Assembly (NCBI RefSeq): GCF_040802235.1
Contig: NC_133165.1
Coordinates: 16,153,623 to 16,217,622 of the forward strand
Direction: 5' to 3'
DNA: 64,000 nucleotides
Origin: Manis javanica
Lineage: Eukaryota > Chordata > Mammalia > Pholidota > Manidae
Positions 1 through 10,700 of the stretch are shown piece after piece; within the stretch, counting starts at the first letter, position 1, and the number at the start of each line of letters is the position of its first letter. A model generated the notes under the pieces. The model was not told the DNA's origin. It searched no databases and was given only the letters and a program-made list of their open reading frames with translations. Position numbers and translations under genes: made by a program.

Positions 1-102
1 ACATTATAATACTATTCATCCCACAAACTGTGAGAAATAAGATAAAATATACAAAGAATCAAGCAAAATAAATAATAGGCAACCAATAAAAGTAGGCTTC
101 TT

Positions 103-493
103 CAAGCGGAGAAAGAGAAATACCAAATGATTTCACTCATCTGTGGAGTATAAGAACAAAGGAAAAACTGAAGGAACAAAACAGCAGCAGAATCACAGAA
201 CTCAAGAATGGACTAACAGGTACCAAAGGGAAAGGGACTGGGGAGGATGGGTGGGTAGGGAGGGATAAGGGGGGGGAATAAAGGGGGTATTAAGATTAGC
301 ATGCATGGGGGGGTGGGAGAAAGGGGAGGGCTGTACAACACAGAGAAGACAAGTAGTGATTCTACAACATTTTGCTATGCTGATGGACAGTGACTGTAAA
401 GGGGTTTATAGGGGAGACCTGGTATAGGGGAGAGCCTAATAAACATAATATTCATCATATAAGTGTAGATTCATGATAACAAAAAAAAAAAAA
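103..493 (+). mobile_element. 5'-truncated L1: ORF2 stop and G-rich 3' UTR
   Basis: Positions 105-152 encode the final L1 ORF2 residues ([15 protein letters not shown], then stop), matching the same end in copy 2 (minus strand, ending at 13983). The 3' UTR has a polypurine block at about 230-330 with many runs of three to eight G. It then ends in a segment shared with copy 2 that finishes GATTCATGATAAC just before 13 A. That looks like the native 3' end of this L1 family, so the downstream ERV is attached beyond the usual L1 poly(A) point. Confidence 0.85.
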
Positions 494-711
494 GCAGTTC
501 CTGTGTGGTCACCTCCAATGAGTTCTACACAATGGTATAAAGGGCATATAAAAGTGTGGGCAAAGGGTCTGTTTGTGTTTATACAGAGGATCAAAGCCTA
601 ATTTGGCTACCCAGAAAATGAACTAAGGTACGATGTGAAGAAGAACTTCCAACATCAGCACTCTCTGGAAGACTCATACCAGAAGATGATCATCAAAAAA
701 CCCCAACAAAG

Positions 712-1217
712 ATCTATGCGCTGCTACAGCTGTAGATGCACTCATCCCACCAGTTTCTGGACTTGCCATGGGAATGAAGAAGGAGATATCTAAGCTGGCC
801 TGTGCATACAGTAAAACAACAAATTTGACTGGATCTATACTGTTGGAACTCAACCAAGAATTAGGAGAAGTGCAAATTGTAGCGCTCCAAAATCTTACAA
901 CTACAGACTATCTACTGTTAAAAGAACATATGGGATATGAACAGTCCCCAGGAATGGGTTGTTTTAATTTGTCTGATTTCTCTCAGACTGTTCAAGTTCA
1001 GTTGGACAATATCCACCATATCATAGATAAGTTTTCACAAATGCCTAAGGTGCCTAACTGGTTTTCTTGGTTTCACTGGAGATGGCTGGTAATTATAGGT
1101 CTGCTTTGGTTATGTAACTGTATTCCTATTATGTCAATGTGTGTGCGCAATTTAATTAGTAGTTTAAAACCTATACATGCTGAAGTTACACTACAAGAAG
1201 ATATGTCAAAGAAATAA
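712..1217 (+). pseudogene. env: Retroviral Env transmembrane subunit remnant (copy 1)
   Basis: The frame from 768 gives 149 residues and stays open upstream to about 712, where a hydrophobic, fusion-peptide-like segment precedes it. Visible parts in order: a heptad-like helix; the region of the CX6CC disulphide motif; the sequence CFNLSD just after it; a second helix; a Trp-rich membrane-proximal stretch; and a hydrophobic anchor (around residues 105-125) with a short tail. The first and second Cys of CX6CC are replaced here (by Tyr and Gly), so covalent SU-TM pairing as in gamma- and alpharetrovirus-type Envs would not be possible. No SU is present. The motif and following residues look most like alpharetrovirus-type TM. 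A relic; expression unknown. Confidence 0.7.
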
Positions 1218-1807
1218 TCAATCTTCCCATGTTTTCTTCCGCCTGCTACTTCTATAGCTTTTCTTCTTCCTTCCTAATTACAACCCTTAAATAGAATTCG
1301 TGCCTCATATCGAATTTACCAAGTATCATAATTCTCCCAAGTGGTAAAGATACCTCAAGACAAATGCTGGGCATAGAAGCCACAGGGCATAAATATGCAA
1401 AGAGGTAAAAAGCTAACCTTTTCAAACAATAAGGCTTCTCTCTCACTTACCAACTTTACATTTTCCTGTATGGCCCCGGAAGATGACTGGTTAGCCAGAG
1501 ATGGGTAAGATTCCTCAAGGGAGGAACAACCTAATACAGGCACAGTCGCAGGGGGGCCATCAGGTGAGAAGTTGGGGATCAACAGAGGTGAGGCTTAGAA
1601 CCTCACCCCCCCCTTTTCTGAGAGAAATCTTCTGCATCCGTGGAGGTTTTATTGCCCCTGTCTAGCTCGGATTAACACAGTCTACAGGCACACACCTGAT
1701 CATCTACATTTGCCCTCTTACAACACTAAACTATGTTTTCTGCCTTTATCTTGCATCTACCTACCACTTCAGCATTTTATTAAAAATAATCATAATAAAG
1801 GGAGAAG
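1218..1807 (+). other. env-to-LTR interval of the ERV, with antisense ORFs
   Basis: There is no sense ORF. The interval is conserved with copy 2 (about 12150-12758). On the minus strand two overlapping ORFs (1582-1355 and 1446-1252) together correspond to a single 109-residue ORF in copy 2, broken here by a frameshift. The interval ends in a purine-rich run (about 1790-1807) that fits a polypurine tract before the LTR. Confidence 0.5.
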
Positions 1808-2098
1808 TGTGGTATCCACATATAAATCAAGTATAGGGATCAAACAAATATTCATATTTGAACTGATTGTTTGTAGTTCATGATGCGTGAGCAAAGCCGA
1901 AAGTTTCTGTGATGAATGCCCTTGTACTGTTCACCATGTAACTTATTCACTATGTTCACTATGCTTTAGAGGATTGGAGACTGACGAAAATTGGGCTTGG
2001 GGTGGATTAATGATTGTGCATTGAGCATTGACTCCCCTATACAGAATTTTATTGTTGTTGTCAACCATTTGATCAATAAATATGAGAGATGCCCTCTC
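1808..2098 (+). mobile_element. Truncated LTR (U3-R) of the composite's ERV
   Basis: Begins TGTGGTATCCACATATAAAT, directly after the purine-rich run, and ends at the poly(A) site: AATAAA 2075-2080, last base about 2098, then A14. The aligned copy-2 LTR starts at 12149 (minus). No U5 follows, in keeping with a 3' transcript end. The ATATAAAT near its start could act as a TATA-like box, but this is only inferred. Confidence 0.65.
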
Positions 2099-2112
2099 AA
2101 AAAAAAAAAAAA

Positions 2113-2350
2113 TGTACAGACTTCCAATTGTAAAATAAATAAGTAACCGAGATGTAATGTATAGCATAAGGAATATAGTCAAAATATTGTAACAACTTTG
2201 TATGGTGATAGCTGGTAGCTAGAATTATCATGTATATAAATGCTGAATCACTGTGTTGTACACCGGAAACTAATGTAATACTGTGTGTCAACTACCCTTC
2301 AATAAAAAATAATTTAAAAAATTAAAAAAATAAATAAAATAAAATAAAAT
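2113..2350 (+). mobile_element. Older L1 3' end carried at the tail of copy 1
   Basis: Typical L1 3' terminal sequence, including TTGTACACCGGAAACTAATG and a CAATAAAAAA end, followed by a degenerate A/T-rich tail. It differs from the L1 3' UTR at 150-480. It lies inside the TSD, so it arrived with the upstream L1-ERV unit. Confidence 0.75.
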
Positions 2351-2365
2351 AAAAGTAGGCTTCTT

Positions 2366-2522
2366 ACCCCGAGGAAACCCTAACTCCTCTCCCACTAGAA
2401 TATGACACTCAGAGACCAAGGCTGCTCAGTCCAGAGAAGAGGGCAACATTTGGCCCTGAGATTTGGACTGTTATCCACTGTCACAGCCATGTTTCCACAG
2501 AAATAGTTCCTGTCCAAGTACA
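2366..2522. other. Unassigned unique sequence
   Basis: Short spacer between the composite element and a Tigger-like transposon. Nothing recognised. Confidence 0.4.
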
Positions 2523-2997
2523 GTAGTTCCCCATTATCCGTGATTTCACTCTCTGTCATTTCAGACCAAACTCAATCCAGAAGCAGATGACCATCCTTCT
2601 GATGTCATGTCAGAAGGTCAGTAGGAGCCTAACGCTACATCACAATGCCTACATCATTTTTGCCACACTTTATGTCATTATATAGGTATTTTACTATTTT
2701 ATATAAGCACAAGAAGAAAGGTGACTACATGTAATATTCTGAGAGACCACATTCACACAATTTTTACTATACTATGTTGTTATTTTTTTCTATTATATAC
2801 TTATAATTGTTCTATGTTATTGTTTTGAATCTGTCACTGTGCCTAATTTATAAATTATAGTTTATCATAGGTATGTGTGTATGGGAAAAACTGTAGTTTA
2901 CATAAGATTTGTTACTATCTGTGGTTTGAGGCATCTGCTGGGGCTCTAGGAATGTATTGTATCCCTCATGAGTAAGGGGGTGGGGACTGCTGTATTC
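2523..2997 (+). mobile_element. Tigger-like (mariner-type) DNA transposon, non-autonomous
   Basis: Imperfect terminal inverted repeats: CAGTAGTTCCCCATTATCC at the left and GGGGTGGGGACTGCTGTA at the right. The right-end text (ACTATCTGTGGTTTGAGGCATCTGCTGGGG, here split: ACTATCTGTGGTTTGAGG, then CATCTGCTGGGG) is the signature of the Tigger/MER2 group. No transposase ORF survives. An internal 107-bp piece (2678-2784) is repeated almost exactly at 4474-4584. Confidence 0.75.
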
Positions 2998-4473
2998 TAA
3001 AATTGATATTGGATGCACAACACTGAATATACTAAAACCATTGAGTTTTTTTCATTTTAATAGGGTGGATTTTATGCTGTGTGAGTTACAGCTCAACAAA
3101 CTTTTAAATTAATTTTAAAGGATGATCATTATTAAATGCCTCACATCTCTAAATCAATAAATGTTTTTAAACCCCCAAAAATGTAAGTTGGAGATAAAGA
3201 AATAGTGATAAGAACGTTAGATGTATGACACTTGTCTATAGGGTTGCAGGCACTTGTCTGTGAAGGATGTGTGACTAGAGCTAGAGAAGGGTAGTGAAGA
3301 GACAAGTGCCTCTTTAGAATTTAAATGTAAGAGGGGACAGTTAGGAAGTAAACTGCTCTATTCAAACGGGCCTTCAGTGTGAAAGTAAACCGAGTGATAC
3401 GAGTAATAACTGTATATCATTCTCAATTTTCCTCTTATTTTTTTACCCTGACATTCATCCTCCCTTCTTTTCTAGCATGAGAATGTGCATGATGAACTCA
3501 CACATGTCGAGAACCACTGGACCAGTCTGGCCAGGTCGTGTTACCCACCCAGAGATACTTACAGAGATACAGGATCCCGAATCCCGTCCTGGCACCTAGA
3601 ACTACATCACCGCCCAAGGCCAGTTCCAGGACCCTAGGATTCCAAGTGTCACCAACTTCGGATTTCCCAGTCCTGATCTCCAGCTACCCATTGAGATAAC
3701 AGTACTTCGTAGTCACATCTTTGCTACTGCCAGTTATGTCCCTCTTCCATGACTGAAACTGAAGCATCTCCTCCAACACAGATTTTGTTCTCCTTCTGTC
3801 CTCAGCAGTTGCTGCAGCAATGCTTCCCACCCAGCAGTTGGTCTACTTTCCAATCCAATCCCCTGCCACAATGTCTATCTGATCATAGTCAACTGATCAT
3901 TCCAAGAACTTTAAGATCTAACTGATGACATTACTAAGCTCACTTATTTACTCTCAGAAACCCCAATATCTTTGACTTCTCTCTCACGGTTCACAGCCAA
4001 TCAGTGAATCAATCACTGTGATAGACATTGCTGTCTGCTGGTGCTCAGATCTCCTCCAAGCACCATGCAGATAGAATGACTTCATTCCCCAAGCCCGTGA
4101 AGTTAGATGCGACTGTATTATTTCCTAAGATCAATAAAATGGTAACAGAAGTTATCTTCCAATAGGATTTCATTGCTAATACCTGACTTTCTGGCTCATT
4201 CTTTTGTCACAGTGATCATAAAGTACTCGTTGATATGGATGAGTCATAGGATCAAAGAATCCCTCAATGCTAAGCCAACACCAGCAGGACAACTGCCCTG
4301 AAGAATCACCCAAATCTACAAAATGCATAAATAGGAAACACATTTATGTCATATCAAGAACCGGAAACTTTAGGTTTGCTTCTTAATGAAGCATAACTTG
4401 TTCTATCCTAAATGATATAGTCACCAAGAATATATACAAGTATATTATCGGTAGTGATGAAAACTTTATCTCT
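2998..4473. other. Gene-free stretch, no clear repeat
   Basis: AT-rich to moderate-GC sequence without a credible ORF. The part from about 4030 to 4330 has the feel of an old dispersed repeat, but I cannot assign a family. Confidence 0.4.
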
Positions 4474-4584
4474 TTATATAGGTATTTTACTATTTTATAT
4501 AAGCACAAGAAGAAAGGTGACTACATGTAATATTCTGAGAGAGAGACCACATTCACACAATTTTTACTATACTATGTTGTTATT
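4474..4584 (+). repeat. Second copy of a Tigger internal segment (direct duplication)
   Basis: Matches 2678-2784 essentially base for base, apart from one extra GAGA in a GA run. It lacks the transposon ends, so it is a local duplicate, not an independent transposon insertion. Confidence 0.85.
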
Positions 4585-4585
4585 G

Positions 4586-4980
4586 TATATTGGGAAACTC
4601 CCAATATCACCAATAAAGGATTGTTTAAACAAATTACAGTACAATGGAATAGCGTGCAGTCACTGGGAGGAAGCACGTCATGACAGTGAAAGGGGTTTAA
4701 GTTGCAATGCAGCATGTATAGGGTGATGCCTTTTTAGTAAAAAAAAATGTATATACATATATGCATATAACACAAGTTCAATATGTACATGAAAGTGTGG
4801 ATGTAGAATACATTCTATTCATATTACTATATGCAGAGGAAAAATCTGTAAGAATATTTTACAAATTAAATAGAATTACAGGATATTTTTGCCCTTTAAT
4901 ATGTTTCTGTATTGTGGGAATTTTTTTATGCAAGGATCACAGTTTACTTTTATAAATACAGAAAGTATGTATTGCTTTTT
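4586..4980 (+). mobile_element. Old L1 (L1M-type) 3' end fragment
   Basis: Recognisable phrases include ATCACCAATAAAGGATTG, ACAGTACAATGGAATAGCGT and AATGTATATACATATATGCA, as at the 3' end of ancient L1M elements. The part 4651-4771 recurs at 5946-6069. Confidence 0.55.
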
Positions 4981-5785
4981 TAATAATACATTCATGTCTT
5001 GCTCCCCCTCTTTCTATTTCATCACCTTCAAGAGTACCATATAGGTTTAAAAAAAAACCCTAAGTAAGAACATGCAGTGTTTTGGTTTAGTTGGCTTTTT
5101 TCCCTTTCATTCCATTTCTTAAAAATACATATTCACCAGCAGAGAATGAACATAATGTTCTAATTGTTTATCTCCATCCCTGAATTCTATGAGACAGTTT
5201 GGGGTACTTTGTTGATTTATCACATTCAGTGCTTTTAATGTCACTTTATTTAGTTGCTTACATGATCTTCTTGAGAATTTGTCTTTGCTGGACATATGAA
5301 ATGTATGCCTTCCATGTTTGCTCTTCGTAGCCAATGTTGCAATGCTTCTGGTCAATGTTTTAATTAGGCAATAACTTCAGGCAAAGGAAAAATCACCACA
5401 GCTGGTAGTTGGGTCCAAAGTGTATGTTTAAAAGCATAACATTTTACCAAAATATTCAAGTAGATTTGTTAAAGAAGTATTGATTTATTTAATTCTCCAT
5501 GTAACTTTAATTTTCCAAATCTATGGAGTAGTTGTCTTTTCTTAAAAATGTGTCTTCTCAATTACCGTAAATAGAGTAAACAGGAAGAATGAATGTCATT
5601 TTATATACTTCATTAGCAATGTTGTTTTCAGTACTTCCAACTTAAAAAAATAACATAAGGAGGCCTTATTTAAGCTACTAACCATGTAAAAAGTGAAAAT
5701 CGAGGAGGTCATTAGCAAGAAATAAAAGCATTTCTACTTGTTCACATGGATCCAACCAGTGAACTGTTTAGGCAGGTTCTTAGCC
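4981..5785. other. Gene-free stretch
   Basis: AT-rich. A 78-codon minus-strand ORF (5355-5119) has no recognisable domain and is treated as chance. Confidence 0.4.
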
Positions 5786-5789
5786 TGGA

Positions 5790-6130
5790 GTCACAGAAAC
5801 ACGTTCAGCAGTCAGAGTGCCTGGATTCAAATTTTAACTCTACCATGTGACCTCAGTCAAGCAACTTGTACTCCTTTAACTGCAAAACGGGGATACTAAT
5901 GGTACCTAACCGCAGGGTTCTCATACAGATGGAATGCCCAAATCCAGCGTGCAGTCACAGGGAGGAAGCACGTCAAGACCTCGAAAGGGATTCAAGTTGT
6001 AATGCAGCATGTATAATGTGATTCCTTTTTAGTAAAAGAAAATGTATATACGTGTATGCATATAACACAATGAGCACACTGCCTGTCATTTGTCAACAGC
6101 TCAGCAAACGTTAGCTGCTGCCAGTTAGTG
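5790..6130 (+). mobile_element. MIR SINE interrupted by a 124-bp segment
   Basis: A MIR core (TCAGAGTGCCTGGATTCAAA, then a CTCAGTCAAGCAACTTGTAC region and AAAACGGGGATACTAATGG) runs to about 5935. A MIR-like tail resumes at about 6070 (GAGCACACTGCCTGTCATTT). The bases between, 5946-6069, copy 4651-4771. Confidence 0.7.
5946..6069 (+). repeat. Direct duplicate of 4651-4771
   Basis: About nine of ten bases agree with the L1M-derived segment 1.3 kb upstream, beginning AGCGTGCAGTCAC and ending GCATATAACACAA in both. It sits inside the MIR. Confidence 0.75.
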
Positions 6131-7584
6131 TTGTTGATAATGACGTTGATCCTGAAGCTGCTGCTGCTTCATTTTGTTACAGGCTAATTTTTTTGCTGGA
6201 CACAAACAGGGATATTTCTCTTAGTGGTAGTGTCCATCTGGCATCTAACAAGAAACTAAAAATATGAGTTCAAAGCCTAATTTTCTGATCCAATTTTTAT
6301 TTTTTGGTTTTCCCACTTAGATAAATAAAGTCTACAAGGATCCTAACGGAAAATCAAGACTTTAATATCTTGCTAAATACTTAATGAAGAGTACTAAACA
6401 TTCCTTCTACTTAGTGAAATTGAGTTAACTATTTATTTATTATAGAAATGTGGTAACAGGAATCAAAATAAAGCAGGATAATTCCAAACTTTAATAGGAT
6501 TTTTAAATTCTTAAGAATCATGGTGCCTGTTTTATCCAGATACATTTAGGGTCTCCTCTTTAAGCTACTAGAATATTATATTGGTAAACTTGTGGTCATT
6601 TAGAAAATCACATTAATTGTAAGGTATCCATATTCAGCAGCACTTTGCTAGAAATTTGTTTTACACATTTTTTTCCCTTCAAAGTGTACATTCTTTACCT
6701 GCTACCCCACACCTTAATAACTATCAAACATTATTTCATAAATTTTAATGAAAGGAGTTTAAAGGACATCAGTAGTCTCTGAGGATACAGTTCTACAAAT
6801 ATTGTTTCTCAAACTGATCCTTGGGAGTTTTCTCAAGGGCCTGAAAGTGCTCTGCGCATTTTTTCTTTAATGCCATGTGTTTAGTTTGATGTTAAATAGC
6901 ACAATTAAATAGATATTGTGGAACATTTGAATAATCTTATAGCTGAATACTGCCACTCAATTTTAGTACCTATGTTTTGCTTGTATTTACAACTACATTT
7001 TCAGCAAAGAGCAATACTTTGTCACTAGTTAATGAAAAAAGTTATTAACTGACTTTTTAACTGAATGGTGAATCTGTGTCAAAAGAAGACCATATGACAT
7101 CATGGCAGGATGTGCAAAAATTTAGTCACAGTCTAACGTATAAAAAAACAGTGGCAAAATGGAGTGATCATAAAATGTTACATTACAGTCATACCAAACT
7201 CAAAAAATCCCATCCTTCGGCCGTCAATATTCACATAACAAGTGACAATTTCATTTCATCAAAATCTCATCCACCACATTAATGTCACTAATTTGTTTTA
7301 TTGTTTCTTTAGTTGTGTACATGTGTGTAAGAACCATAAGCATTGGAAGTTTAAGCCTAGCTTAATGTTTGTACTTATTTAAATAATATAATAAAAATAA
7401 ATCATCAATACTGGACAGTCCTTAGACTATATTTTTAAATGCTACTATAAGGCTGTGTAATTTCTGAACTGGATATCTTTCAACTATTTCATTTGAACTG
7501 GCCTTTAGAATGTCCTTTTTAAACCTTTTTTCTCACTCAGACTTGTTCATAAAATGCTAGGCATAGCCTTCCCTGTCCATGACA
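6131..7584. other. Gene-free stretch
   Basis: AT-rich. A 68-codon ORF at 7076-7282 shows no recognisable motif. Around 6780-6900 there is a weak hint of a hAT/MER5-like end, not firm enough to call. Confidence 0.4.
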
Positions 7585-7840
7585 ATAAATACAGCTAATA
7601 TGCATAGTGTTTACTATATGGAAACGCTGCTCTAGCTGCTTTTCAGGTCTTGACTTGTTTATTCACCAGGACAATCCTTTGGGTAGATTAACCCATTGTG
7701 TAGACAGAACATTGAGGTAAAGGAAGACTAAGAAACCTGCTCAAGGTCACACAGCTAGTAAGTTAGCGAGGGAGATTGAAACCCAGATATTCTGCCTATA
7801 GGGTCCATATGTTTAGTCACTGTATTATGTTGACTCCGTA
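7585..7840 (-). mobile_element. MIR SINE
   Basis: Reverse-complement MIR: AAGGTCACACAGCTAGTAAG at about 7743, preceded by a degenerate ACATTGAGGTAAAGGAAGAC block and followed by GAAACCCAGATATTCTGCCT. Confidence 0.85.
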
Positions 7841-7902
7841 ATTTCTATACGGTTTCTACCCAATGACTCTCCTTAGGTTACTCAAATATTCAAAATTTGT
7901 TT

Positions 7903-9772
7903 CTGGAGGGAAGGCAGACGGATTGACTGATGGGAGGGATGGGAGCTGAAGCAAGTTGGTGCAGACTCAGGGCACCAGGCGGAAAGCCTGCTGGGACGGG
8001 AAAGCAGAAGTTACTGTTACGGACAAGGCCACCCAATTATGTCTCACCGAATCTGTATGACTCACAGTTTGCTGCGTAACTGTGGTCTCTACTGAAAAGC
8101 GGAATCTATCGCCATCACAAAGCCAGTCTAAGGAGATGACCAGGCACCACGGTGATGACTACACTCAGTCTCTGCAGGCCATCTGTGCTGACAACACTGT
8201 GCGGAGATGCAGAGGTGCCGACTGCGCGGTGCTTGATGGCCTGTCTGAGTCCCGTCAGTCATCTCCAGGTGGCCCTGAGGCAAGGGCGGGGAGGCTTGAT
8301 CAGCAGCAGAGTGGCATCCTGTGATCTGGCGGGGCCTGCGCCATGCAAAGAAGTCCGCTTCCTCTGTCTTCTGCTGCAGCAATGCTGTCGTTTTGGCCAT
8401 CCTGGGACTCTGAAGTGTCACACAGGCTGCTGGCGAAGGCCATACCCGCTTGGAGATGGGAGTAACCGCGAGTGCTTTTCAAGCCAGTCACGTCCGAAGG
8501 GCCAGAGATGCCCCAGCCTGACGCAGGCTCCTTACAATGCGGCTCTGACTCCCCGTCCGGGATCCGTTAGGCGGTTTCGATCTGACCATCAGAGGGCCTG
8601 TCAAGTGTGTGGAGTCTGTGAAGAGCTTCAACCTGCCTATGCCGATGCTGGGGGGAGGTGGCTACACTGTTCGTAGTGTTCCCTGGTGTGGACCCTGGGA
8701 ACAGCTGAGGCTGTGCACACCGAGATCCCTATGGCAATGACTACTCCCAGGGCCCTGGACCGGCTCCAGATGTCCCAGCAGGCCTCCCAGCATGACTAAC
8801 CAGACCAAGGAGTACCTGGAGACGGTCAGACAGCGCCTGTGTGAGAGCCTGGGCGCGCTGCCCACACGCCTGGGGTCCAGAGGCAGGTGGCTCCTGAGGT
8901 TGCCATTCCAGACGAGTGGCGGTGAGGGCGAAGACGACCCTGACATGCACCTCCTTCCATTCATCTGACAAACGGGTCGCCTGAGAGGAAGAACTCCCCG
9001 ACTCAGACAAGGAAAGAGAAGACAGTTGCAAGAACTCTTCCCACTTTAAAAAAGCCAAGAGAGTCAAAACAGAAGATATAAAAAGAGAAAGACGCAGGAG
9101 AGAAGAAAGAAGTCATAGAAGGGGAGAAAACCAAGAAGGAGAAGCAAGAAGCCAAAGGGGTCAAGGAAGGGGTTAAGCTGGCCTGAGCAAATCTCTCCGG
9201 TTCTGGCTTCTTGCCAAGTTCCCCAACCTTTCTCCTCAAACCCCTCAGATTTTATATTTTCTATTTCTCTATTTATATGAAAGCATATTAACCATACATA
9301 TGCCCAGGGAGTACACAGGGACCAGGGCCCTGAGCCCAGGGCACATACGAGTTAGGTGAATCCTTCTACTGGCTGCCTTGTCACTCAACCTCCCCCAGTT
9401 CTTAATCTTGAACCATAAAGGGTGACAGATCTGTGTAGAATGGATACTGTTAAGCAGCTATAGGACAAATACTGAAATAACAAGTGCCTCCTTTTGGAAA
9501 GGTGCCCTTAGTGAGCATTCTAGAAAAGGTGGATGGGTTTTCAAGGACCCCCTGTTCTTTTCAGGCTCCTTTGGGTAACATTAGCCATTTTTAGGTTGTT
9601 TCTGTTCTCACACCTCCCCACTGGCCCCAAGTGGGCCAAGATGTTCGCACTGCCTTGCCCTCTATCCTCCCTAATTCTGCAGGTGGAGATTGGTAGTTTA
9701 GTTTCCTTTTTGAGATACTATTTTCATTTTTATAAAAACCTTGTAGTAAAATGATATATTTCTATAGCCTCC
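7903..9772 (+). pseudogene. HDAC1: HDAC1 processed pseudogene
   Basis: An intronless retrocopy of the histone deacetylase 1 mRNA from 5' UTR to poly(A). The start codon is TTG (7956-7958) instead of ATG, followed by codons for QTQGT-like residues. Recognisable stretches: the YYGQGHP region (about 8014), the HHAKK region (about 8338), QCGSDS (about 8536), the GGGGYT region (about 8650), and the C-terminus with KKAKR, EKTK and EAKGVKE...VKLA ending at TGA 9184-9186. About 130-150 bp encoding part of the catalytic domain, including the active-site histidine-aspartate region, are missing near 8425-8440, and many frameshifts and stops are present. The HDAC1 3' UTR is recognisable to about 9768, with AGTAAA in place of AATAAA (9745-9750) and a short A run at 9774. 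No TSD found. Not functional as an enzyme. Confidence 0.93.
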
Positions 9773-9784
9773 TGAAAAAAAATT

Positions 9785-10014
9785 CCTCACACTTCTTTTT
9801 GCCTTTTAATGATATTTAAGGTAGGACAACACATTTATTAATATAAAAATTACATTAGTCTTATTTTTCAGGAATAATTTGTCTCCAGCTTCCTAGCACT
9901 TCCTAAAATTGTTCCTTGAGCATGAAAGTACTGCTTATTTTTTTAATGACCAGTTATTTGGGCATTTCTTAGCTTCAGCATTGCCCATCTAGGGTGCCCG
10001 TGTTGAGCCCAAAA
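9785..10014. other. Gene-free spacer
   Basis: AT-rich; nothing recognised. Confidence 0.4.
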
Positions 10015-10700
10015 CATCCCGAAGATGAAAAGGGTTAAAGGTAAAGGGATTTCAGAGTCAGTTATAAATACTTTATTTAAAAGATGGCATCGAATGGAGG
10101 GAAAGTGAAAGCCTTGCGTGTATTAGGTATCTAGTACAGACACACTTTTACACAAGTTAATTGTTTGGAGGGGTTTATGGTAACATGCAAATTCAGAATC
10201 ATTACAAAGATCTAGAGCACCACACATGCAGCTAATGCGGCAACTGTCAGGATCACATCAGGAAGAGGGGGGCACCCTCGAATTAGGCAATCTCTTACAG
10301 AGTTAATAAAGGGACTCTTCCCAAAGGAGTGGATTGGGTCTAGGGGAAGCACAGTGAATGCGCTGTACCTGTGGTTAGTAACAAGAGGATATCTTTACCA
10401 TTCTAAGCCTGAAGGTGCGGAGAGGGAGCAGTTACCAACCCCCAGAGGGTAGAGTCTTGCGGAGGGAGTCCCCTGACAGAGGGAAACACCAGCCCATGGA
10501 ATAAATACCCGGCTTTCATCTCTCCTCCCTCCCTTCCACTCTTGCTGGGGCTCCCATTGGCCAAGCCAAGCCAAATGCCAAATAAGGACAATAAAATAGC
10601 ACCACTCTCAAGCTCCTGTGGCACAGGGGAGAGTGGAGAACAGTAGGCAGTAGATCCGGAGGGGCAAGTAGAAAATGTGGACTACCAAGATGCAGTTGAT
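10015..10700 (+). repeat. Old dispersed repeat, family not assigned
   Basis: Phrases such as GAGTCAGTTATAAATACTTT, GGCAATCTCTTACAG, GAGGATATCTTTACC, CCTGACAGAGGGAAACACCA, TCCCATTGGCC and GATCCGGAGGGGCAAG follow the order of a common ancient mammalian interspersed repeat. I recognise the pattern but cannot name the family safely. ORFs on its minus strand are shadows. Confidence 0.5.

Larger units (their letters stand above)
494..2112 (+). mobile_element. Endogenous retrovirus 3' end (env TM to U3-R) in copy 1
   Basis: This block is the retroviral half of the composite. It has an integrase-C-terminus-like frame (about 510-640, broken), the TM part of env (ORF 768-1217), about 590 bp without a sense ORF, a purine-rich stretch ending at 1807, and an LTR-like segment starting TGTGG at 1808. 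The LTR segment has AATAAA at 2075-2080, ends 18 bases later, and is followed by 14 A. An LTR cut at the poly(A) site and followed by A is what a reverse-transcribed polyadenylated RNA gives, not an integrated provirus. Confidence 0.75.
85..2365 (+). mobile_element. L1-ERV composite retroposon, copy 1 (with older L1 3' tail)
   Basis: The unit runs from 103 to about 2348 inside a perfect 18-bp duplication (85-102 and 2348-2365, sharing the core AAAAGTAGGCTTCTT). Order on the plus strand: last codons of L1 ORF2 (stop TAA 150-152); L1 3' UTR with a long G-rich tract; A-tract 481-493; retroviral 3' end 494-2098; A-tract 2099-2112; an older L1-type 3' end 2113-2330; A-rich tail to about 2350. The left TSD abuts the first L1 base, so the whole chain looks like one target-primed insertion of one RNA. 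Known: such TSDs and A tails mark L1-driven insertion. Inferred: the RNA read through two poly(A) sites at its source locus. The same L1-ERV order recurs at 11.8-15.2 kb. Confidence 0.85.

Noticed and set aside
8082-9239. Several overlapping ORFs of 63-174 codons on both strands
   Set aside because: Frames within or opposite the HDAC1 pseudogene that do not follow the HDAC1 reading frame.
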